Shown: one piece after another, positions 12,513 through 22,521 of the stretch
How positions within the stretch are numbered: position 1 is the stretch's first letter
How the letters are laid out: every line of letters begins with the position of its first letter
Assembly (NCBI RefSeq): GCF_000283155.1
Contig: NW_004454207.1
Span: 10,164,354 to 10,228,353, forward strand
Source of the DNA: Ceratotherium simum simum
Taxonomy: Eukaryota; Chordata; Mammalia; Perissodactyla; Rhinocerotidae
Reading direction: 5' to 3'
Length of the DNA stretch: 64,000 nt
Notes under the pieces: generated by a model
Told to the model about the DNA's origin: nothing
Database searches by the model: none
Seen by the model: only the letters and a program-made list of their open reading frames with translations
Program-made: the position numbers and the translations under genes

Positions 12513-14085
12513 AGAAGAATAAACATAGTTAAAATGTCCATACTACCTAAAGCAATCTACAGATTCAATGCAATCCCAATCAGAATGCCAATGACATCCT
12601 TCATGGAAATAGAACAAAGAATCCTACAGTTCATATGGGGCAATGAAAGACCCCAAATAGCTAAAGCAATCCTGAGAAAAAAGAACAAAGCTGGAGGTAT
12701 CACAATCCCTGATTTCAAAATATACTACAAAGCTATAATAATCAAAACAGCATGGTACTGGTACAAAAACAGACATACAGATCAATGGAACAGAATTGAA
12801 AATCTAGAAATAAAACTACACATATACGAACAGCTCATCTTCAACAAAGGAGCTAAGAACATACAATGGAGAAAGGAAAGTCTCTTCAATAAACGGTGCT
12901 GGGAAAACTGGACAGCCACATGCAAAAGAATTAAAGTAGACCATTATCTTTCGCCATACACAAAATTACCTCAAAATGGATCAATGACTTGAAGGTAAGA
13001 CCCAAAACTATAAAACTCCTAGAAGAAAATATAGGCAGAACAGTCTTCAACATTGGTCTTAGAGGGATCTTTTTGAATTCCATGTCTACTTGGATAAGGG
13101 AAACAAAAGAAAAAATAAACAAGTGGGACTTCATCAGACTAAAGAGCTTCTGCAAGGCAAAGGAAAGCAGGATCAAAATGAAAAGACAACCCACCAACTG
13201 GGAGAAAGTATTTGCAAATCATATATCTGACAAGCGGTTAATCTCCATAATATACAAAGAACTCACACAACTGAACAACAAAAAAACAAATAACCCAATC
13301 AAAAAACGGGCAGAGGTTATGAACAGACATTTTTCCAAGGAAGATATACAGATAGCCAACAGGCACATGAAAAATGTTCAACATCACTAATCATCAGGGA
13401 AATGCAAATCAAAACTACAGTAAGATATCACCTTACACCCATTAGAATGGCTATAATCACCAAGACAAAAAATAACCAATGTTGCAGAGGATATGGAGAA
13501 AAGGGAACCCTCATTCACTGCTGGTGGGAATGCAAACTGGTGCAGCCTCTTTGGAAAACAGTATGGTGATTCCTCAAAAAATTAAAAATAGAAATACCTT
13601 ATGATCCAATTATCCCACTTCTGGGTATTCATCCAAAGAACTTGAAATCGACAATCCCAAGAGGCTTATGCACCCCTATGTTCATTGCAGCATTATTCAC
13701 TATAGCTAAGAAGTGGAAGCAACCCAAGTGTCCATCGACAGATGATTGGATAAAGAAGATGCGGTATATATATACAATGGAATACCACTCAGCCATAAAA
13801 AAAAGACAAAATCGTCCCATTTGCAACAATATGGATCGACCTGGAGGGTATTATGTTAAGTGAAATAAGCCAGACAGATAACGACAAACACTGTATGACT
13901 TCACTCATATGCAGAACATAAACTAATACACAGACAGAGAGAACAGTTTGGTGGTTACCAGGGGGAAGGGGGTTGGGGGGGTGGGCAAAGGGGTGAAGAG
14001 GTGCATTTATATGGTGACTGACAAATAATAACGTACAACTGAAATCTCACAATGTTATAAACTATTATGACATCAATAAAAAAAA

Positions 14086-14097
14086 ATGTTGATAGTG
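14086..14097. repeat. L1 target-site duplication, right copy
   Basis: Exact second copy of ATGTTGATAGTG (left copy 7562-7573). Its first A may belong to the tail, so the true length is 11 or 12 bp. Confidence 0.92.
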
Positions 14098-14373
14098 AAG
14101 TGGTACTTGAGTAATTCAAACATTTCCCTCCCCAACACCCTCCCTTCCCCTTCCAATCTTTACTCATAATCCTGACAAAAGAAATAGTATACAGTAGTTG
14201 AACTTTTATTTAACGTTTCCACACCCACACATGACAAAAATGCATGATAACTGAAGATTTTACATGCCTTGATGGAATAAATGAAAAGCAGTAAGAAAAG
14301 GTAATACATAATGAGGTATATGAGGAAGCCATTTGGTTTAAAACTAATTTGTCCTAAACTTGTTTTTCCAGAA

Positions 14374-14823
14374 TGTCCTGACATGGCCTGTCAAGCATGC
14401 ATTGTACATCTGCTTTAAACATCTACAGTATCCCAAAGAAAAGAATGCTGCCTATGAAGATAGGGATGAATGCCTCTCCCCTCACATCAGCATTTCTTTA
14501 AAGATAAGCATTCCTTCCCAGAAACCAAGGTCAGATTGACCTGCTGTGTACATCTTGTGACTATTTACCTGCTGTATGAAGCAAAACATCTTGTGACTGT
14601 TGTAAAGAGAAAAAAAAAGTATTCCTGTCATATTTGATGTATGTTCCTCGTTCCAAAACGGTATATAACCATGCTTTACACCTTGCTTCCCCCGAGTGCT
14701 TCCTTCCCTGGTGGAGGATGCTCTCCTGGGCTATAGTCCTTAGGATTGGCTCATATAATAAACTCACCCCATTTTTTATCTATAGATTGATTATTGGTTA
14801 TTTGTGTCAATAGTCTCATTTAC
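14374..14823 (+). mobile_element. Solo LTR, endogenous retrovirus class I-like
   Basis: Starts with TGTCCTGACATGGCC at 14374. Near the 3' end it has a promoter/R-like layout: 'ggtatataaccatgc' (TATA-like, about 14661), 'cttgcttcccccgagtgctt', then AATAAA within 'aataataaactcacc' near 14756, and a U5-like end 'ggttatttgtgtcaatag'. This order fits an ERV1 LTR. No internal proviral sequence adjoins it. The ends are approximate and no clear target duplication was found. Confidence 0.62.
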
Positions 14824-15289
14824 AAAGATAAATTTACTGGGTTATTTTATGCTCCACTTTAAACTTTTGTACAGTAGTATATTAAACCAAACATGTAGAC
14901 TTAGATAGAATAACCCAGGAGCTTATATGGAAAAATTACTAAAGTGCAGATAAACATATTCTTTAAAGAAACATAACCAAAGAAACATAATCAATTAGTG
15001 TTAAGCCTTCAAAATAGTCATCTTTAGGGTGCTGATAGAATTCAAAACATTTTGGGAACCTTTAAAACATTGCCTTCAGTAATTTTATGTGGCATGCTTT
15101 TTAAAATGTGTATTTTATAGCTTTTTTTTTTCTTTAACCAAAAACAGTATTAGCTAACTGGAGCATCAACTTTACCGGACAGACATGGTTTCAAATGAAT
15201 TTTGACTATCAAAGTTATCCTTAAAGAAAAAAAGGTTGCCAATTTTGAGGATATTTAAAACACTGTGCTATAAATTCTACGAAATTTGA
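14824..15289. other. Intergenic, no feature recognised
   Basis: AT-rich sequence between the LTR and a MIR relic. Nothing supportable was seen. Confidence 0.55.
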
Positions 15290-15520
15290 ATAATAACATT
15301 AGCTTACATTTGTATAGCAGTTTACAGTGATTTTGAATATACTTTCTCATTTGAGCCTCCTGACAATTCTAAGAGATGGGAATCCCCATATTGCAGATGA
15401 AAATACCAAGGGTTAGTGGGGTTTATGTGATTTGCCCAATATTACAGAGCCTTGAGCTTCCAGCTTAGACAAAAGGCCCAACTCTTCTCACTCCTAATTT
15501 AGCTCTCTAAGTACAGCATA
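15290..15520 (-). repeat. MIR SINE relic, antisense
   Basis: Shows the antisense MIR order: 'ttctcatttgagcctcctga', a degenerate 'cccatattgcagatgaaaat' block, and 'gatttgcccaatattacaga'. It is highly diverged, as expected of MIR, and its edges are approximate. Confidence 0.7.
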
Positions 15521-17199
15521 TCGCTTTGCAATTCTACGTGTTCTTGGCAAGGTTATGATTTTTCTTATAATTTTATGTGAAATTTATTTTCATATAAGTT
15601 GTAATAATATAATTATGCAGCTGATCTATGAGATAATTTTGATGAGGACATACACTTCAATGAAAATTAAGGTTTGCTACTGAAAACATCCTTAACTTTG
15701 CCCTTTGAATTTACACATTCAGATTAATACCTAAGCAGATATAAAGCCTCAAATCATTACTTCCAAATTTCTGGACATCTGTATCATAAGAGTCATTGTA
15801 TCAGAACAACCAATCCTTGATATCAATTTAAAAATCTGGACACATTCAAAGGAAAATAAATAATAATGCACCCTGTCTCTTCATGGCCATAATGTGCTCT
15901 GAAATAAACCAAAAAATCAGATTGTTTTCGTGGAATATTAAAAGTAGCCACATGCCAATGGAAAAAGGCTTGGTAATTATGCCCCCATTCAGGGCTTTTG
16001 CAAAAATTTATTTCCTTGGGAAGTAAGAAAATGCTGTCAGATTCTCATTATCAACTGACTCCTGCTTCTTCTATCACATTCCAAATCCCATGAAAATTGG
16101 GTTAACTTATAATTGTATGACATGGGAAAAAGTACATCTCCTCCAACTAGAAAAGATGTGCTACTTCAGTGAAGCTTAGAAATAATATATTGTTCTAAAA
16201 ATAAGGTTTCTGACTTAGCAGACATATGGTGAATCTTCATGAAGTCAGGGAGAGAGGAGGACTTGTCATGAAATGTGCTCCATTAGAATTGCCAGGGGGA
16301 CAGACTGTACTTTCCTACTAACAAATGTCCCCTTTTAAATGTGATTGTCCCTATATTTTCTTATTAAAGGCACAATTCTTTCACTTTTTCCCTGTGAATA
16401 TGTGAAATACTTTTTATTTTGAATTCCCAGAATTTATGTTTCTATTTACTTATTAGAACTCAAAAGGTATATTGTATACCCAATGCATATAAAAATGGAA
16501 TAAAAAGAAAAACATGCTGGAAAATAAGATAACATTTCTACCCTTGTGGGTGGAGGATGGTTGATTTGGGAAAGGCTCCACAGAGGAAGTTACATTTCAA
16601 TAGGGTCTTGATGGGTAAGAAGAGTATTTGAGGAAGAGATAACAAGAGAAGCAAGACTTTGTTTTCTGATGTGGCTAAAACAAAGTGTTCTAGGGAATGG
16701 CTAGAAATAGGTAAAGCTAGATGGGGGTCAGCCTGTAAATGATTTTGACCACCATGCAAGGGATTTCAATTTTTATGCTCTAGTCAGTCACAGTAGAGAC
16801 TTCTGGTTTTATTTAAAATATTTTTTAAATGTTTAGTAAAGTAATATATGCACAAGATTTAATAATCAAATAGTATACAAGGACTTAAACCAGAAAACCA
16901 TAGTCCTCTGCCCCACTCTTAAGTACTCCCATTTTAACTCATTTAAGCTGATTGTCATCATTAACAGATTTGTTAACTTAGGACCTTATCCATGGACTTT
17001 CTGCCTGGGCAGAAGAGGATTTAGATAACTTATACCATACCTCTATTTCTTCATTCATTCCTCACAATGGGATTATTTTCTTATTGCTTACCATTGTAAC
17101 TTTAAGGAATATATTTAGATGTTTATTTCCTTTTCCATCAACTCTGTAAAGTATCCCTTGACTCTGTGCCATGTAAGATGAGTATACTAGCACTTCTAT
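15521..17199. other. Intergenic, mostly unclassified
   Basis: No gene was recognised. 16540-16790 ('gggaaaggctccacagaggaag', 'aaatgattttgaccaccatg') resembles an old interspersed repeat whose family I cannot name. The rest is AT-rich without a clear assignment. Confidence 0.45.
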
Positions 17200-17365
17200 T
17201 TTTCCCCTTTAGTTTTCTTCCCTCCTAGAAGTCTACTTTATCTGACATTAATATAGCCACTTCTGCTTTTTTTAAATTAATATTTGCTCTATATATCGTT
17301 TTCCTTCCTTTTACTTTCAACGCGCCTATATAGTTATATTTGGAGTTTCTTATAGACAGCATATA

Positions 17366-17781
17366 ACCAGCCCTGGCAGAAAGTCCAGGGTCTAGTGGTT
17401 AATATTTGATACTCTCACTGCTGTGGCCCAGGTTCGTTTTCTGATCAGGAAACCACACGACCCATCTGTCGGTTGTCATACTGTGGTGGCTGTGTGTTGC
17501 TGTGATGCCGAAAGCTATGCCACCGGTATTTCAAATGCCAGCAGAGTCATCCATGGTGGACAGGTTTCAGTGGAGCTTCCAGACTAAGACAGACTAGAAA
17601 GAAGGGCCTGGTCAACCACTTCTAAAAAATTGGCCATGAAAATCCCATGGATAGCAGCGGGGCATTGTCTGATAGAGCACCAGAAGGTGAGAGGATGGTG
17701 CAAAAAGACTGGGCAGGGTTCCGCTCTGCCCTACACAGGGTCTCTAGGAGTTGGAATCAACTCCATAGCACTAATAACAAG
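17366..17781 (+). mobile_element. tRNA-headed SINE with RTE-like 3' tail
   Basis: A 13-bp direct repeat, TAGACAGCATATA, flanks it exactly at 17353-17365 and 17782-17794. The 5' part is tRNA-like, with 'GTCTAGTGGTTAA' and a B-box-like 'GGTTCGTTTTC' near 17431. The middle ('catggtggacaggtttcagt', 'gacagactagaaagaagggc', 'ggatagcagcggggcattgt') and the end ('gagttggaatcaactccata' then 'ctaataacaa') resemble RTE-class LINE sequence. I infer a SINE mobilised by an RTE LINE. The family name is not known to me. The 118-codon frame at 17630-17986 is a by-product. Confidence 0.8.
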
Positions 17782-18815
17782 TAGACAGCATATAGTTGTG
17801 TCGTGTTTTTTAATTCATTCTGCAAATCTGTCTTTTAATTGGTGTATGTGGACCACTTATATTCAAGGTAATTATTATTTTGGAGCTTGTCTGCCATTTT
17901 ATTTTTTGTTTTCTGTTTGCTCTCTCTGTTTTTCATTTCTGTTTTCTTTTTTCTGTCTTTCTATGGTCTACCTAAATTTTTTTTAGAATTTCATTTTACT
18001 GAGAGTGTTTTTGAGTATATCTCTTATATAGCATTTTAGTGGTTGCTCTAGGTATTACATTATATATACATAACATTACAGTCTACTGGTGTCATGACTT
18101 TACCAGTTCAATTGAAGTTTAGAAATCTTACCTCTCTTTATCTGACTTTACTCTCCATTATTTATACTGTAATAGTCTTATATATATCCTCTACAGACAT
18201 TGAGAACTATCAATCTCAATAATAACAATCAATAACATATCTGACTATGTCAGATAGTGTTATAATTTTTGCTTCAACCATCAGCCATAATTTAAAAAAC
18301 TCAACAGAAGAAGGAAAATCTATATTACATTTACCCATATTTTTGCTTATCATGTTCTCTCTTCCTTCTGGATATTCCACTCTTCCTTCTTTTATCATTT
18401 CCTTTCTGTTTAGAGAACTTCCTTTAGCTATTCATCTTCTGGCAAAATTTCTTAGTTTTCTTTCATCTGAGGATATTTTGATTTACCCTTCGTTCTTGGA
18501 GGATATTTTTGCTGAATATAGAATTCTGGGTTGATAGTTCTTTTCTTTCAGCACTTGAAAAATGTTGTGCCACTTCTTTCTGGACTGTATGGTTTCCTTT
18601 TTTTTTTTTTTTTTTTTGCCTTTTTTGGTATTTTTTCATTGTGATAAAATATACATAACATAAAATTTACCATTTTAACCATCTTTAAGTGTAAAATTCA
18701 GTGGTATTAAGTACATTCACAATGTTGCACAACCATCACCACTATCCATTCCCAAAACTTATCCATTAGACAAAAATTCCCCATTCTCCCCTCTCCCAAC
18801 CCCTAGTAACCACTA

Positions 18816-19341
18816 CAGTAGTCCCCTCTTATCCATGGGGGATACATTCCAAGACCCTCAGTGGATGCTTGAAACCTTGGATAGTACAAAACTTTATATA
18901 CACTATGTTTTTTCCTATATATACATACCTATGGCAGAGTTCACTTTATAAATTAGGCACAGTAAGAGATTAACAAGAATAACTAATAACAAAGTAGGCT
19001 TTGGGGCCATTAAGTAAAATAAGAGTTACTTGAACACAAGCACTGCGATACCATGACAGTCCATCTGATAACCAAATGGTACCCATAAGTAACTAAATGG
19101 GCAGGTAGCATGTATATGCGTACTGTATAGTACGCATATGCTAGACAAAGGGATGATTCATATCCTGGGCGGGACAGAGTAGGAAAGCGTGAGATTTCAT
19201 CACACTACTCAGAATAGCGCTCAATTTAAAACTTGTGAATTGTTTATTTCTAGAATTTTCCATTTAACATTTTTGGACTGTGCTTGACCGCAAGTAACTG
19301 AAACTGTGGAAAGCGAAACCGCAAATAAGGGGAGACTACTG
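18816..19341. mobile_element. MER2-type DNA transposon (TcMar-Tigger, non-autonomous)
   Basis: Terminal inverted repeats are CAGTAGTCCCC at 18816 and its mirrored GGGGAGACTACTG end at 19341. TA dinucleotides flank both ends (18814-18815 and 19342-19343), the target duplication of Tc1/mariner elements. Internal text ('ccaagaccctcagtggatgc', 'gtaactgaaactgtggaaag', 'aaataaggggagac') matches MER2 as I remember it. It has no coding capacity. A perfect 11-bp stem with a 4-base loop lies inside at 19114-19139. Confidence 0.9.
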
Positions 19342-19452
19342 TATTCTACTTTCTGTCTCAATGAATTTGCCTATTCTAGGTACCTCATCTAAGTGGAATC
19401 ATACAATAGTTGTCCTTTTGTATCTAGCTTATTTCACTTAGAATAGTGTTTT

Positions 19453-19738
19453 CCATAGAGACAGAGATTGGATTGGTGGTTACCAGAGGGGACGGGGGGA
19501 GGGAGGAGGGCAAAAGGGATAATTAGGCACATGTGTGTGGTGATGGATTGTAATTAGTATTTGGGTGGTAAACATGAGAACATGATGTAATCCGTGCAGA
19601 AATAGAAGTATAATGATGTACACCTGAAATTTATACAATGTTATAAACCAATGTTACCACAATAAACAAAAAAATCTACTTTTAGTTGATAAAACTTGAA
19701 AAAATAAATAAATAAATATTCATACTTTGAAAAAAAAA
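19453..19738 (+). mobile_element. 5'-truncated L1 3' end, sense
   Basis: A 12-bp exact duplication, GAATAGTGTTTT, flanks it at 19441-19452 and 19739-19750. The insert carries only the L1 3'UTR ('ggttaccagagg', a G-rich run, 'gatgtacacctgaaatttat', 'caatgttataaaccaatg') and an A/T-rich tail. It matches the sense part of the insertion at 42231-42450 much better than the long L1's own 3'UTR, so these two belong to one related L1 subfamily. Confidence 0.93.
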
Positions 19739-19922
19739 GAATAGTGTTTTCAAGGTTCATCCATGTTGTAGCATGTGTCAGAACTCCAATCTTTTTAAGG
19801 CGGAATAACATTCCATTGTATGTATACACCACATTTTGTTTATCCATTCATCTGTTGATGGACATTTGGGTTGTTTCCACCTTTCCGGTACTGTGAATAA
19901 TGTTGCTATGAACATTGGTATA

Positions 19923-21383
19923 CAGTCATGCATTGCTTAACAACAGGGATACGTTCTGAGAAATGCTTTGCTGGTGATTTCGTTGTTGTGCAAACATTAT
20001 AGAGTGTACTTACACAAACCTAGAGGGTATAGCCTACTACACACCTAGGCTATATGGTATAGGTTATTGCTCCTAGGCTAAAACCTGTACAGCATGTTAC
20101 TGTACTGAATGCTGTAGGCAATTGTTACCCAATGGTATTTGTGTATCTAGACATACCTAAACATAGAAAAAGTACATTAAATTATGGTATAAAAGATAAA
20201 AAATAGTATAAATGCATAGGGCACTTACCATGAACGGAGCTTACAGGACAGAAAGTTGCTCTGGGTCAGTCAGTGAGTGAGTAGTGAAAAAAGTCTGACA
20301 GTGAAGGCCTAGGACATTACTGTACACTACTGTAGACTTTGCAAACACTGTTCACTTAGGCTACTCTATATTTATTAAAAAATATTTTTATTTCTTCAAT
20401 AATAAATTAACCTTAGAGTACTGTAACTTTTTTTGCTTTGTAAACTTTTAAATTTGTTTTTAACTTTTTGACTCTTTTGTAATAACACTTAGCTTAAAAC
20501 ACAAACATTGTGTAGCTGTAAAAAATATTTTCTTTCTTTGTATCCTCATTCTATAAGCTTTTTTCTATCTTTTACATTTTATTTTTTTACTTTTTAAACT
20601 TTTTTGTTAAAAACTAAGACACAAACACACACATTAGCCTAGGCCTACAAGAGGTCAGGATCATCAGTATCACTGTCTTCCACCTCCACATCTTGTCCCA
20701 CTGGAAGGTCTTCAGGGGCAATAACACACATGGAGCTGTCATCTCCTATGATAACAATGCGTTCTTCTGGAATACCTCCTGAAGCACCTGCCTGAGGCTC
20801 TTCTTGAGGAGGTGTCATTCTTTTCAGAAATACATCCATGGTGGTTTGCTTGATTTCTTTTTCGCATCACAGATCTGCTTGTAAGCAGGTAATGCACCAT
20901 GAACATTCCTCTCTATTAATGAAAACCTTTTGGTGTTGGGGTCCATGTTTTCAAACTTACGAAGGAGCTTGTTGAGGTCTGCAAAAGCTTCTGCTAAACC
21001 CTCCACTATGAATTTTCCTCGGGGTTCTTCTTTTTCTTCTCCTGCAGTTTCCTTTTCTCTTGCCTCTTCTTCAGCTATGTGTCTCTGTTCCAGTTCCAAA
21101 AATTCCTCATTAGTCAGTTTCTCATGAACCTCCTCTAGGAGCTCCTCAATGTCATCTTCATCCACACCCAGGTTCAAGTTGTTTGCTATCTTAACCACAG
21201 CCTTGATTTTTGCAACCCCCTCATCCTTGGCAAATCCTTTCAAGTCATGGACAAACCTCTTGAGTGTCTTCTTCCAGATGCACTAGGTGATAGGAATTTT
21301 TCAGCTCCATTATAATCTTATGGGACCACTGTCATATATGTGGTCCATCATTGACCGAAACATTGTTATGCAGTGCATGACTG
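19923..21383. mobile_element. Tigger DNA transposon, internally deleted
   Basis: Ends are CAGTCATGCATTGCTTAAC at 19923 and the inverted GCAGTGCATGACTG ending at 21383, with TA target duplications at 19921-19922 and 21384-21385. The terminal repeats are diverged inside. Text such as 'agcctactacacacctaggc' and 'ggcctaggacattactgtac' is typical of a Tigger with long AT-rich flanks. Only the C-terminal third of the transposase gene is left (20645-21243), so most of the catalytic DDE domain has been lost. Confidence 0.9.
20645..21243 (-). pseudogene. Tigger transposase C-terminal relic
   Basis: Two overlapping minus frames, 21243-20824 and 20839-20645, together give the tail of a Tigger (pogo-type) transposase. 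The first has an acidic/helical segment ('DEDDIEELLEEVHEKLTN', 'LNKLLRKFENMDPN') and then 'LPAYKQICDAKKKSSK'. The second has 'MDVFLKRMTPPQEEP' and an acidic end, 'EVEDSDTDDPDLL'. A frameshift near 20830 separates them. The N-terminal DNA-binding and DDE catalytic parts are missing. The length and clean reading make this the longest surviving non-L1 coding trace upstream of the gene, but it is not a domesticated gene: it has a frameshift and no separate promoter or exon structure. Confidence 0.85.
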
Positions 21384-22251
21384 TACAGGTATCTGATTGA
21401 GTCCCTGCTTTCAATTCATTTGCATATATACCTAGAAGTGGAATTGCTAAATCATATGGTAATTCTATTTTTAATTTTTTGAGGAACTGTCAAACCATTT
21501 TTCCACAGTGGCTGCACCATTTTACATTCCCACCAGCAATGCACAAGAGTTCTAATTTCTCCACATCCTCACCAACACTTATTTTTTTTTCATAGTAGCC
21601 AACCTAATGAGTGTGAAGTGGTATCTCATTGTGGTTTTCATTTGCATTTCCTTGATGATTAGTGACGGTGAACATTTTTTCATGTGCTTTTTGGCCATTT
21701 GTGCATATTCTTGGGAGAAACGTCTATTCAAGTCCTTTGCCCATTTTTTAGATGGGTTGTTTATTTTTTTGTTCTTAAGTTGTAGGAGTTCTTTATACAT
21801 TCTGGACATTAATTCCTGATCAGATATATGATTTGTAAATATTTTCTCCCATTCTGTGTGTTGTCTTTTCACTCTTGATAATGTCCTTTAATGCACAAAA
21901 GTTTTTAATTTTGATCAAGTTCAATTTATCTATTTTGTTCTTTCACTGCCTGTGCTTTTGTTGTCATATGTAAGAAATCATTGCCAGATTCAATGTCATG
22001 GAGATTGTCTCCAGCGTTTTCTTCTAAGAGGTTTATAGTTTTAGCTCTTATCTTTAGGTTTTGATCCATTTTGAGTTAGTTTTTGTATATGATGTAAGGT
22101 AAGAAACAAAATTCATTTTCTTGCATGTAAATTTCTGGTTGTTGTTGTGTTTTATTTATTTATTTATTTTTTACATTTCTGTGGAGGAACGAGAACTTGC
22201 AGCTTCCTAGTTTGCCACTTTGTTGACATCCTTCTGGACTCCATAGTTTCT

Positions 22252-22521
22252 TTCTTTGTTGCTGTTGAGGAAGATTCACCCTGAGCTAACATTTGTTGCC
22301 AATCTTCTTCTTTTTTTGCTTGAGGAAGATTGTCCCTGAGCTAACATCTGTGCCAATCCTCCTCTATTTTGTATGTGTGTTGCCGCCACAGCATACATAG
22401 GTTGCCACCACAGCATGGTTGACGAGTGGTGTAGGTCCACGCCTGGGATCTGAACCCGCGAACCTGGGCCAGTGAAGTAGTGTGTGCTGAACTTAACCAC
22501 TACACCACAGGGCTAGCCCCA
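22252..22521 (-). mobile_element. ERE-type SINE, antisense
   Basis: On the minus strand it begins with 'ggggctagccctgtggtgta' near 22520 and ends with 'gaggaagattggcaacaaat'-type repeated tail modules. Imperfect 17-bp direct repeats (3 mismatches) flank it at 22235-22251 and 22522-22538. The left repeat overlaps the right target duplication of the neighbouring L1, so this SINE landed at almost the same spot. Confidence 0.9.

Larger units (their letters stand above)
9777..13863 (+). pseudogene. L1 ORF2 (endonuclease / reverse transcriptase) pseudogene
   Basis: ORF2p makes the nick and the cDNA of L1. The ATG at 9777 opens the endonuclease domain (SIITLNVNGLNSPIKRHR, then LQETHL with its catalytic Glu), but a stop at 10092-10094 ends the frame. 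Reverse transcriptase pieces follow: '[13 protein letters not shown]' near 11265-11303 and the catalytic FADD at 11956-11967. The region from 12534 gives '[16 protein letters not shown]', and 12989-13390 gives a later part. A Cys/His-rich segment lies near 13476-13544 (CC...HCWWEC), and the last piece, 13642-13863, contains '[19 protein letters not shown]'. Frames switch repeatedly. The element also contains the 100-N gap and the ERE insertion, so no functional protein is possible. Confidence 0.95.
7574..14085 (+). mobile_element. Near full-length L1 retrotransposon, decayed
   Basis: The element has all parts of an L1 in order: a GC-rich 5'UTR (7574-8438), broken ORF1 (8439-9306), an unusually long inter-ORF spacer (9307-9776), broken ORF2 (from 9777 to about 13863) and a 3'UTR ending in an A-run at 14079-14086. 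It is bounded by a perfect 12-bp target-site duplication, ATGTTGATAGTG, at 7562-7573 and 14086-14097. This shows insertion by target-primed reverse transcription, with the 5' start apparently complete. An ERE SINE interrupts ORF2 at 12286-12512, and a 100-N gap hides 10882-10981. Several stops and frameshifts make it incapable of movement. Confidence 0.96.
18597..22231 (-). mobile_element. L1 inserted in older L1, antisense, internally shortened
   Basis: The L1 3' end is marked by a poly-T run at 18597-18618. On the minus strand, ORF2 C-terminal and 3'UTR relics fill 18620-22135 around later insertions. A near-perfect 19-bp duplication of the host L1 (16 of 19 matching) lies at 18578-18596 and 22232-22250. 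The last 90 bp before the right duplication (22231 to about 22140, read on the minus strand) look like the extreme 5' start of an L1 leader ('ggaagctgcaagttctcgtt', 'cctccacagaaatg'), directly joined to the end of ORF2. The 97-codon minus frame at 21579-21872 is an ORF2 C-terminal remnant. Confidence 0.8.

Noticed and set aside
20645..21243. Possible domesticated Tigger-derived gene
   Set aside because: Frameshifted C-terminal fragment inside recognisable terminal inverted repeats and TA duplications. DNA-binding and catalytic parts are missing.
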